6,751 bases of DNA from contig CABPXX010000070.1 of NCBI GenBank assembly GCA_902461475.1, positions 1-6,751 of the forward strand. Direction: 5' to 3'. The position numbers were made by a program, and so were the translations under genes. Of the stretch, positions 1-5,965 are shown piece by piece; within the stretch, counting starts at the first letter, position 1, and every line of letters begins with the position of its first letter. Origin of the DNA: an uncultured Eubacteriales bacterium (GTDB lineage: Bacteria; Bacillota; Clostridia; Oscillospirales; Oscillospiraceae). The notes under the pieces are model-generated. The model had not been told where the DNA came from, made no database searches, and saw nothing but the letters and a program-made list of their open reading frames with translations.

Positions 1-869
1 CCGCCATCCGCCGCAGCCGGGTGGGGCTCAAGGAACCCAACCGCCCGGTGGGGGTGTTCCTCTTCCTGGGCCCCACTGGGGTGGGGAAGACCGAGCTGTG
101 CCGGGCCCTGGCCGCCGCCCTCTTCGGCAGTGAGGAGGCCATCGTCCGCTTCGACATGTCCGAGTATATGGAGAAGCACTCGGTGTCCCGGCTAGTGGGT
201 GCGCCCCCCGGCTATGTGGGCCACGAGGAGGGGGGACAGCTCACCGAACGGGTGCGCCGCCGCCCCTGGTCGGTGGTGCTCTTTGACGAGCTGGAAAAGG
301 CCCACTCCGATCTGCACAACATTCTGTTACAGGTCATGGAGGACGGGGTGCTCACCGATGGCCTGGGGAGAAAGGCGGACTTCCGCAACACCGTGGTGGT
401 GATGACCTCCAACGTGGGGGCCCGCCACATGGTTAGCCATACGCCCCCCATGGGCTTTGCCGGGGGAGACCTGGACGCCTACCGCACCCGGGCGGTGATG
501 GAGGAGCTCAGACGCCAGTTCCCGCCGGAATTTCTCAACCGCCTGGACGAGGTGGTGCTCTTCCACCGCCTGGACCAGCCCCACCTGGAGCGCATCGCCG
601 GGCGGCTGCTGGGTGGCCTGGAAGGCCGTCTGGCCGCCCTGGGGGTGGGCCTCAAGGCGGACGAGAAGGCGGTATCCCTGCTGGCCAGCCCCATGGAGGA
701 GCGGGAGCAGGACCAGGGGGCCCGCCCCATCCGCCGCTCGGTGCGCCGCCGGGTGGAGGAGCCCGCCGCCCAGATGCTCCTCTCCCGAGACCTGGAGCGG
801 GGAGACGTGCTGTGCCTGGGGGTGGAGAAGGAGCAGCTGGTCCTCCACCGGGAGAAAAAGCAAATCTGA
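1..869 (+). CDS. ClpC-like AAA+ unfoldase, C-terminal part (5' end outside window)
   Basis: This is the second ATPase module (D2) and C-terminal end of a class I Clp/Hsp100 protein, a hexameric ring that unfolds proteins with ATP, usually for ClpP or for disaggregation. The frame is open from the window edge (first whole codon at 3) to the TGA at 867-869, giving 288 visible residues. Numbered from that codon: Walker A GPTGVGKT at 23-30, Walker B VVLFDE at 91-96, sensor-1 type VVVMTSN, the arginine-finger stretch FLNR at 177-180, and sensor-2 GARPIRR at 239-245. PPGYVGHEEGG and the PEFLNR context resemble ClpC more than ClpB, which usually has GYEEGG, but without the N-terminal and middle domains the subfamily is a judgement. 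The usual G-Y/F-D-P-x-Y segment before GARP is replaced by an acidic, Glu/Gln-rich stretch. The gene precedes the arg genes but has its own end and is probably not co-regulated with them. Confidence 0.9.
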   Translation, partial: AIRRSRVGLKEPNRPVGVFLFLGPTGVGKTELCRALAAALFGSEEAIVRFDMSEYMEKHSVSRLVGAPPGYVGHEEGGQLTERVRRRPWSVVLFDELEKAHSDLHNILLQVMEDGVLTDGLGRKADFRNTVVVMTSNVGARHMVSHTPPMGFAGGDLDAYRTRAVMEELRRQFPPEFLNRLDEVVLFHRLDQPHLERIAGRLLGGLEGRLAALGVGLKADEKAVSLLASPMEEREQDQGARPIRRSVRRRVEEPAAQMLLSRDLERGDVLCLGVEKEQLVLHREKKQI

Positions 870-873
870 ACAC

Positions 874-909
874 GCAGCGGGCTGTCTCTCCAGTGAGACG
901 GCCCGCTGC
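874..909 (+). terminator. Strong hairpin after the clp gene, terminator-like but without a T run
   Basis: Two 15-nt arms (874-888 and 895-909) pair completely, with one G-U wobble, around a 6-nt loop; the stem begins five bases after the clp stop codon. Its position suggests transcription termination or 3'-end protection of the clp mRNA. The sequence just downstream is mixed AT (tctgcatgaa) and has no T tract, so it is not a textbook intrinsic terminator. The hairpin is seen directly; the termination role is inferred. Confidence 0.6.
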
Positions 910-910
910 A

Positions 911-928
911 TCTGCATGAATATGCATA
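911..928 (+). promoter_or_regulatory. Upstream ARG-box-like operator (ArgR/AhrC)
   Basis: The sequence contains TGCAT, four bases, then ATGCA: a perfect inverted repeat with the spacing of the arginine repressor box (consensus wnTGnATwwwwATnCAnw). Only one of the four central bases is not A/T. It lies right after the clp hairpin and 65 nt upstream of the argG promoter's first similar box. A lone half-site TGAAT follows at 935-939, about two helical turns from the palindrome centre, where a second ArgR trimer contact could sit. Binding is inferred from the pattern only. Confidence 0.5.
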
Positions 929-984
929 TATACGTGAATAAACCCCGGATATTGTGGAATGTTACCCATAGAATTTTGGGAATA

Positions 985-1002
985 ATTGAATAGTTATGCA
1001 AA
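985..1002 (+). promoter_or_regulatory. Promoter-proximal ARG box (ArgR/AhrC operator)
   Basis: TGAAT (987-991), four bases AGTT, then ATGCA (996-1000) closely matches the arginine-repressor consensus, with a single G in the central AT positions. It ends 7 nt before the -35 hexamer of the argG promoter. ArgR/AhrC bound with arginine could hinder RNA polymerase here. Its centre is 74 bp from that of the upstream box, close to seven helical turns, so the two sites lie on the same DNA face. The role is inferred from site match and location. Confidence 0.65.
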
Positions 1003-1009
1003 TTGGGGG

Positions 1010-1038
1010 TTGCAATTTTCCAGGAGAAGGGGTATACT
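1010..1038 (+). promoter_or_regulatory. Sigma-A-type promoter for argG and probably the whole arg run
   Basis: The -35 hexamer TTGCAA (1010-1015) and the -10 hexamer TATACT (1033-1038) are separated by exactly 17 bp, and each differs from consensus at few positions. Transcription would start near 1045, leaving a leader of roughly 36 nt that carries the ribosome binding site GGAGG at 1067-1071, nine bases before the argG ATG. The ARG box just upstream makes arginine repression likely. I found no equally good promoter elsewhere in the window. Confidence 0.75.
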
Positions 1039-1080
1039 CTACTTCACTAAGACAGAGAAACGCATTGGAGGAATGCAACC

Positions 1081-2298
1081 ATGGCAGAAGTGAAAAAAGT
1101 AGTGCTGGCCTATTCCGGCGGCTTGGATACATCCATCATCATCCCCTGGCTGAAGGAGAACTACGGCAACCCTGAGATCATCGCCGTGTCCGGCGACGTG
1201 GGCCAGGGCACCGAGCTGGACGGCCTGGAGGAGAAGGCCATCAAGACCGGCGCCTCCAAGCTGTATGTGGAGGACCTCACCGACGAGATGGTGGACGACG
1301 TGATCATCCCCTCCATGATGATGGGGGCCAAGTATGAGGACTACCTGCTGGGCACCGCCTTCGCCCGGCCCATCATCGCCAAGCGTCTGGTGGAGATCGC
1401 CAAGGCCGAGGGCGCCGACGCCATCTGCCACGGCTGCACCGGCAAGGGCAACGACCAGGTGCGGTTCGAGCTGGCCATCAAGCGCTTCGCCCCGGAGATG
1501 ACCATCATCGCCCCCTGGCGGGAGTGGGACATCAAGGGCAGAGAAGAGGAGATCGCCTACGCCGAGGCCCACAACGTGCCTTTGAAGATCAGCCGGGAGA
1601 CCAACTACTCCAAGGATAAGAACCTGTGGCACCTGTCCCATGAGGGCCTGGACCTGGAGGACCCCGCCAACGAGCCCCAGTACGACAAGCCCGGCTTCCT
1701 GGAGATGGGTGTGTCCCCCGCTATGGCTCCCGACCAGGCTACTTACGTGACCATCGACTTTGAGAAGGGCTGGCCCGTGGCGGTGGACGGCCAGAAGATG
1801 AAGGCCAGCGACATCATCCGCAAGCTCAACGAGCTGGGCGGGGCCAACGGCATCGGCCTGCTGGACATCGTGGAGAACCGTCTGGTGGGTATGAAGGACC
1901 GGGGCGTGTACGAGACCCCCGGCGGCACCATCCTCTACCGGGCCCATGAGGTGCTGGAGATGATCACCATCGACAAGGACACCAAGCACATGAAGCAGAA
2001 GCTGGCCATCGACTTTGCCGACCTGGTGTACAACGGCAAGTGGTTCACCCCCCTGCGGGAGGCCCTCCAGGCCTTCGCCGTCAAGACCCAGGAGTACGTC
2101 ACCGGCACCGTGAAGCTGAAGCTGTACAAGGGCAACATCATCACCTCTTCCGTCACTTCTCCCTGTTCTCTCTACTCCGAGAACCTGGTGACCTTCGAGG
2201 AGAGCGACTACAACCAGGACGACGCCACCGGATTTATCAATCTGTGGGGTCTGCCCGACACCGTGCAGGCGTTGCGGGAGCAGGGCAAGCTGCAATAA
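1081..2298 (+). CDS. argG: Argininosuccinate synthase
   Basis: ArgG joins citrulline and aspartate with ATP, giving argininosuccinate, AMP and pyrophosphate, the second-last step of arginine synthesis in the cytosol. The 405-residue length is normal for the family. Visible signatures are the N-terminal PP-loop SGGLDTS at residues 12-18, [14 protein letters not shown] at 117-130, and S-K-D-K-N-L-W at 177-183, all typical of the ATP-pyrophosphatase fold and the citrulline/aspartate sites. The C-terminal part forms the usual oligomerisation region. The ATG at 1081 is chosen because GGAGG lies nine bases upstream and the protein begins directly at the conserved VVLAYSGG strand. It is the first gene after the arginine-operator promoter. 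The frame is intact with no missing key residue. A long open frame on the opposite strand is a codon-bias shadow. Confidence 0.98.
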   Translation: MAEVKKVVLAYSGGLDTSIIIPWLKENYGNPEIIAVSGDVGQGTELDGLEEKAIKTGASKLYVEDLTDEMVDDVIIPSMMMGAKYEDYLLGTAFARPIIAKRLVEIAKAEGADAICHGCTGKGNDQVRFELAIKRFAPEMTIIAPWREWDIKGREEEIAYAEAHNVPLKISRETNYSKDKNLWHLSHEGLDLEDPANEPQYDKPGFLEMGVSPAMAPDQATYVTIDFEKGWPVAVDGQKMKASDIIRKLNELGGANGIGLLDIVENRLVGMKDRGVYETPGGTILYRAHEVLEMITIDKDTKHMKQKLAIDFADLVYNGKWFTPLREALQAFAVKTQEYVTGTVKLKLYKGNIITSSVTSPCSLYSENLVTFEESDYNQDDATGFINLWGLPDTVQALREQGKLQ

Positions 2299-2307
2299 TC
2301 TTTGACA

Positions 2308-2335
2308 CGCAGGGGCGGCTTAGGCCGTCCCTGCG
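2308..2335 (+). terminator. GC-rich hairpin between argG and argH (attenuator- or terminator-like)
   Basis: Twelve-base arms (2308-2319 and 2324-2335) pair fully, with one G-U wobble, around a TTAG tetraloop, starting nine bases after the argG stop. No T tract follows, so full intrinsic termination is doubtful. It may instead be a partial terminator, a pause site, or a 3' stabiliser that separates argG expression from argH. The eight bases ACACGCAG at 2305-2312 recur at 870-877 in the hairpin after the clp gene. Confidence 0.5.
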
Positions 2336-2414
2336 CTCCGACTATTTAGAAACATCGGAAGACTTCGGAGAAAATCCGTAAATTTTCGAGAAATTTCCGA
2401 AAGGCTGTGTTATT
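2336..2414 (+). other. AT-rich leader upstream of argH
   Basis: This spacer is much richer in A/T than the genes around it and has overlapping short inverted repeats. TCGGAA (2355-2360) can pair with TTCCGA (2395-2400). CGGA (2366-2369) can pair with TCCG (2375-2378). AAATTT at 2380-2385 and 2391-2396 can pair with each other. The weak ribosome binding site GAAAGG (2399-2404) overlaps the TTCCGA arm, so folding could affect argH translation. I see no convincing promoter or ARG box here. A regulatory function is only a possibility. Confidence 0.3.
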
Positions 2415-3803
2415 ATGAAACTATGGGCAGGACGCTTCCAGAAGGAAACGGATACACAGGTCAACGACTTCAACTCCTCCATCACCTTTGACGCCCGCCT
2501 CTATGAACAGGACATCCGTGGCTCCATTGCCCACGCCACCATGCTAGGCAAACAGGGTATCATTGAAGAGCACGAGGCGGAGAAGATTGTGGAGGGCCTG
2601 AAGGCCATTTTGGAGGACATCGAGGACGAGAAGGTGGAGTTTTCTCTGGACAACGAGGACATCCACATGAACATCGAGGCCCTCCTCACCCAGCGCATCG
2701 GCCAGACGGGCAAGCGTCTGCACACCGGACGCAGCCGCAACGACCAGGTGGCCACCGACTTCCGCCTGTATGTGAAGGAGCAGATTCCCACCATCATCGA
2801 CATGATTGTGGATTTGCAGAAGGTGCTCATCAAAAAGGCCAAGGCCAATGTACATACCGTCATGCCCGGCTACACCCACTTGCAGCGGGCCCAGCCCACC
2901 ACCTTCGGCCACTACATGATGGCTTACGCCAACATGCTGCGCCGGGACGTGACCCGGCTGGAGGACTGCCTGGAGCGCATGGACGAGTGCCCCCTGGGTG
3001 CCGGCGCCCTGGCCACCTCCACCTATCCCGTGGACCGGTTCCAGACCGCCGCCGCCCTGGGCTTTGCCAAGCCCAGCGACAACTCCATGGACGCTGTGTC
3101 CGACCGGGACTACGCCATTGAGCTGCTGTCCGCCCTGTCCATCCTCATGATGCACCTGTCCCGGTTCTCTGAGGAGATTATTCTGTGGTGCTCCTGGGAG
3201 TTCAAGTTCGTGGACCTCGACGACGCCTACTCCACCGGCTCCTCCATCATGCCCCAGAAGAAGAACCCCGACGTGGCCGAGCTGGTCCGGGGCAAGACGG
3301 GTCGGGTGTACGGCTCCCTCATCACCCTGCTCACCGTGATGAAGGGCCTGCCCCTTGCCTACAACAAGGATATGCAGGAGGACAAAGAGCCGGTGTTTGA
3401 CGCCATCGACACCGTGGAGCTGTGCGTGCCCGTGTTCGCCGCCATGCTGGATACCCTGACCGTGCGGCCCAAGAACATGTCCAAGGCGGCCTCTGGCGGC
3501 TTCATCAACGCCACCGACTGCGCCGACTACCTGGTGAAGAAGGGCATGCCCTTCCGGGAGGCCTATATGATCGTGGGCCGCCTGGTGAATATGTGCATCA
3601 AGTCCGGGGAGAGCCTGGACACCCTGCCGTTGAAGGACTTCCGCTCCATCAGCGCCCTGTTTGACGAGGACGTGTACGAGGCCCTCCAGCTCAAGACCTG
3701 TGTCAACGGCCGCACCGTGTACGGCGGCCCCTCGGAGGAGTCTGTCAACCAGCAAATTCAGCTCATGGAGGAGTTTGTCGCCCTCCACAGTCCAAAGCAA
3801 TAA
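2415..3803 (+). CDS. argH: Argininosuccinate lyase
   Basis: ArgH splits argininosuccinate into arginine and fumarate, the last step of the pathway. It is a homotetrameric member of the fumarase/aspartase superfamily. The 462-residue length is normal. The N-terminus begins KLWAGRF, as in most bacterial ArgH. PGYTHLQRAQP includes the conserved His155, and the superfamily signature GSSIMPQKKNPD (residues 275-286) holds the flexible-loop serines 276/277 used in catalysis. The C-terminus carries the family's TCVNGRTVYGGP segment. The ATG at 2415 is set by this conserved start, although its ribosome binding site (GAAAGG, about ten bases upstream) is weaker than those of its neighbours. It is separated from argG by a hairpin and leader, but only 13 bp precede argJ, so argH, argJ, argB and argD look like one transcript. 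The frame is intact. Confidence 0.98.
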   Translation: MKLWAGRFQKETDTQVNDFNSSITFDARLYEQDIRGSIAHATMLGKQGIIEEHEAEKIVEGLKAILEDIEDEKVEFSLDNEDIHMNIEALLTQRIGQTGKRLHTGRSRNDQVATDFRLYVKEQIPTIIDMIVDLQKVLIKKAKANVHTVMPGYTHLQRAQPTTFGHYMMAYANMLRRDVTRLEDCLERMDECPLGAGALATSTYPVDRFQTAAALGFAKPSDNSMDAVSDRDYAIELLSALSILMMHLSRFSEEIILWCSWEFKFVDLDDAYSTGSSIMPQKKNPDVAELVRGKTGRVYGSLITLLTVMKGLPLAYNKDMQEDKEPVFDAIDTVELCVPVFAAMLDTLTVRPKNMSKAASGGFINATDCADYLVKKGMPFREAYMIVGRLVNMCIKSGESLDTLPLKDFRSISALFDEDVYEALQLKTCVNGRTVYGGPSEESVNQQIQLMEEFVALHSPKQ

Positions 3804-3816
3804 GGAGAGATTGCAT

Positions 3817-5074
3817 ATGAAAACCATTTCCGGCGGTGTCACCGCCCCCAAAGGCTTCCGGGCCGCTGGGGTGTACTGCGGGGTCAAGGCCAGCCATGCA
3901 GGGGTGCCCGGCACCCAAGGCAAGCCCGACCTGGCCATGATCGTGTCCGACTGCGAGTGTACCGCCGCCGCCACCTATACCCTCAACCGGGTGAAGGCCG
4001 CCCCTCTCTATGTGACCATGGGCCACCTGGAGGACGGGGTGTGCCGGGGCATTGTGGCCAACAGCGGCAACGCCAACGCCTGTGCCCCCCTCAGCCATGA
4101 AAACGCCGAGAAGATGTGCGAGCTGGCCGCCGCTGCCACCGGGCTCAAGCCCCAGGACTTCGCCGTGGCCTCCACCGGCGTCATCGGCCAGACCCCGAAC
4201 ATCGCCGCCATCGAGCGGGGGATGCCTCAGGTGGCCGGGGAGCTGTCCTATGAGGGCTCCGACGCCGCCGCCCACGCCATCATGACCACCGACACGGTGA
4301 AAAAGGAGATCGCCCTCACCGTCACCATCGGCGGCAAGCCCGTGACCATCGGCGCCATCGCCAAGGGCTCCGGTATGATTCACCCCAACATGGGCACCAT
4401 GCTCTGCTTTATCACCACCGACTGCGCCATTACCTCGGAGATGCTCTCCGATGCCCTCCACGACATTGTGCCCCGCACCTTCAACCGGGTCACCGTGGAC
4501 GGGGACACCTCCACTAACGACATGTGTGTGGTGCTGGCCAACGGCATGGCAGAAAACACCCAGATTGAGTGGAAGGACGACGACTACACCCTCTTCTACA
4601 AGGCCCTGTATCAGGTGTGCGAGACTATGGCCCGGTCCATCGCTGGAGACGGTGATAAAGGGCGGGGAAGCGGGGGGGGGACCCAGCCGCCTCATCACCT
4701 GCACCGTCACCGGGGCACGCAGTGAGGAGACCGCCGAGCGTTTGGCCAAGGCCGTGGTGGGCTCCTCCCTGGTGAAGGCCGCCATGTTTGGCGCGGATGC
4801 CAACTGGGGCCGGGTGCTGTGCGCCATGGGCTACTCCAAGGCTCCCTTCCGTCCTGAGTATGTGGACGTGTCCTTCTCCTCCGACCAGGGTGAGATTCTG
4901 GTGTGCCAGCATGGCACCGGGGTGGACTTTGACGAGGACCTGGCCAAGAAGATTCTGAGCCAGGACGAGGTGGTCATCGCCGTCAACCTCCACGAGGGGG
5001 AGGACCAGGCCACCTGCTGGGGCTGCGACTTGACCTATGAGTATGTAAAAATCAACGGAGATTACCGCTCCTGA
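3817..5074 (+). pseudogene. argJ: Bifunctional ornithine acetyltransferase / N-acetylglutamate synthase, frameshifted
   Basis: ArgJ moves the acetyl group from N-acetylornithine to glutamate and, in bifunctional forms, also uses acetyl-CoA. The precursor cuts itself before a threonine to give alpha and beta chains. The ATG at 3817 follows AAGGAG by nine bases. T120-G121 (oxyanion hole), K183 and the nucleophile T194 in HPNMGTML are present; many relatives have Ala rather than Gly before this Thr. Reading in this frame ends at TGA 4723-4725 (302 residues). From about 4686 the rest of ArgJ, including FGADANWGRVL and the terminal YVKINGDYRS, is in another frame and stops at 5074. The break is at 4654-4680, where the conserved D-G-E-G-A-T becomes D-G-D-K-G-R-G-S-G-G-G. 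One G fewer would restore a 418-residue protein, still carrying about seven extra residues. Identity is certain; whether it is truly inactive is not. Confidence 0.85.
4658..4680 (+). repeat. Purine-rich, G-rich tract with nine-G homopolymer inside argJ
   Basis: The stretch is almost only A and G, with GGGCGGGGAA followed by GCGGGGGGGGG, which looks like an imperfect internal duplication. The last nine bases (4672-4680) are a pure G run. It sits exactly where the argJ frame breaks and where family members have a short conserved Glu-Gly-Ala-Thr segment. Compared with an expected G-D-G-E-G-x-x-R-L-I coding stretch, about 22 nt are extra. Such runs promote replication or transcription slippage and are also a common place for sequencing error. 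Confidence 0.7.
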
Positions 5075-5094
5075 TAAAAACGAAGGTGCTGAAC

Positions 5095-5952
5095 ATGGCT
5101 TATACACTGGCAGACCGGGCCCAAGTGCTGGCTGAGGCTCTGCCCTACATTCAGAAATACAACGGCAAGACCATTGTGGTGAAGTACGGCGGCAACGCCA
5201 TGATCTCTCAAGAGCTGCGCTGCGCCGTCATTTCCGACATCATCCTCCTGTCCCTGGTGGGCCTCCACGTGGTGGTGGTCCACGGGGGCGGCCCCGAGAT
5301 CAACCAGATGCTCAAGCGCCTGGGCAAAGAGGGAAAGTTCGTGGACGGCCTGCGCTACACCGACGAGGAGACCATGGACGTGGTGCAGCAGGTGCTGTGC
5401 GGCAAGGTCAACAAGGACCTGGTGGCCACCCTCAACCGTATGGGCGGCCGGGCCCTGGGGCTGTGCGGCATGGACGCCGAGCTGTTCCAGGCGGTGCAGC
5501 TGAGTGATAAGTACGGCCTGGTGGGTGAGATCACCGGGGTGGACCCCAAGGTGGTGCAGGACGCCCTGGCCCAGGGATATATCCCTGTGGTGTCCACCGT
5601 GGCCCAGGGCACCGACGGCAACACTGCCTACAACATCAACGCCGACACCGCCGCCGCCAAGCTGGCGGTGGCTCTGGGGGCGGAGAAGCTGGTGCTGCTC
5701 ACCGACGTGCGGGGCCTGCTGCGAGATCCCAAAGATGAGTCCACCCTCATCCATTCCGTGGGAGTGTCTGAGATTCCCGGCCTCATCAAGGACGGCATCA
5801 TCAGCGGCGGCATGATTCCCAAGATCGACTGTGCTGTGGAGGCGGTGCGCTCGGGGGTTAACTCCACCGTCATCCTGGACGGGCGCATTCCCCATTCCAT
5901 TTTGATCGAATTGCTCTCCGACGACGGAGCGGGCACCATGCTGGTGCGATAA
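5095..5952 (+). CDS. argB: Acetylglutamate kinase
   Basis: ArgB phosphorylates N-acetyl-L-glutamate with ATP, the second step of arginine synthesis and the usual feedback-control point in organisms with ArgJ. It belongs to the amino-acid kinase family. Numbered from the ATG at 5095 (285 residues): KYGGNAM starts at K30, HGGGPEIN at 63-70, NINAD at 180-184 and GGMIPK at 238-243; K30, D184 and K243 match the catalytic lysines and aspartate of the family. About 25 residues precede the first kinase strand and are predicted helical. This extension is typical of hexameric, arginine-inhibited kinases and absent from the short, insensitive E. coli type, so feedback inhibition by arginine is likely. 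A GTG at 5086 is in frame, but it overlaps the GAAGG ribosome binding site (5082-5086), which is well placed for the ATG. The gene starts 20 bp after the argJ stop. Confidence 0.97.
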   Translation: MAYTLADRAQVLAEALPYIQKYNGKTIVVKYGGNAMISQELRCAVISDIILLSLVGLHVVVVHGGGPEINQMLKRLGKEGKFVDGLRYTDEETMDVVQQVLCGKVNKDLVATLNRMGGRALGLCGMDAELFQAVQLSDKYGLVGEITGVDPKVVQDALAQGYIPVVSTVAQGTDGNTAYNINADTAAAKLAVALGAEKLVLLTDVRGLLRDPKDESTLIHSVGVSEIPGLIKDGIISGGMIPKIDCAVEAVRSGVNSTVILDGRIPHSILIELLSDDGAGTMLVR

Positions 5953-5965
5953 GGAGGAGAAACCC

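Noticed and set aside
1039..2295. Long open frame on the minus strand across argG
   Set aside because: It mirrors argG, and its sequence is rich in His, Gly, Val and Leu as expected from reading GC-biased codons backwards. It matches no family I know.
2302..2307. Perfect -35-like TTGACA after argG
   Set aside because: No -10 hexamer lies 16-18 bp downstream; that position is inside the GC-rich hairpin arm, so it is unlikely to be a promoter.
3661..3816. In-frame extension of argJ upstream of 3817
   Set aside because: The extra 52 codons overlap the end of argH in another frame, and the conserved ArgJ N-terminus begins at the ATG at 3817, which has a good ribosome binding site.
2544..3974. 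Long open frame on the minus strand across argH and the start of argJ
   Set aside because: It is a shadow of two clear genes with conserved motifs; composition is low-complexity Gly/His/Val and no ribosome binding site was noted.
4742..5074. Separate gene for the 3' part of argJ starting at an internal TTG
   Set aside because: The GGAG upstream is about 12 bases away and the start is rare. The product would lack the catalytic threonine, so it is better read as the displaced tail of argJ.
5086..5094. GTG at 5086 as an alternative argB start
   Set aside because: It overlaps the GAAGG that serves as ribosome binding site for the ATG at 5095, and adds only three residues without an SD of its own.
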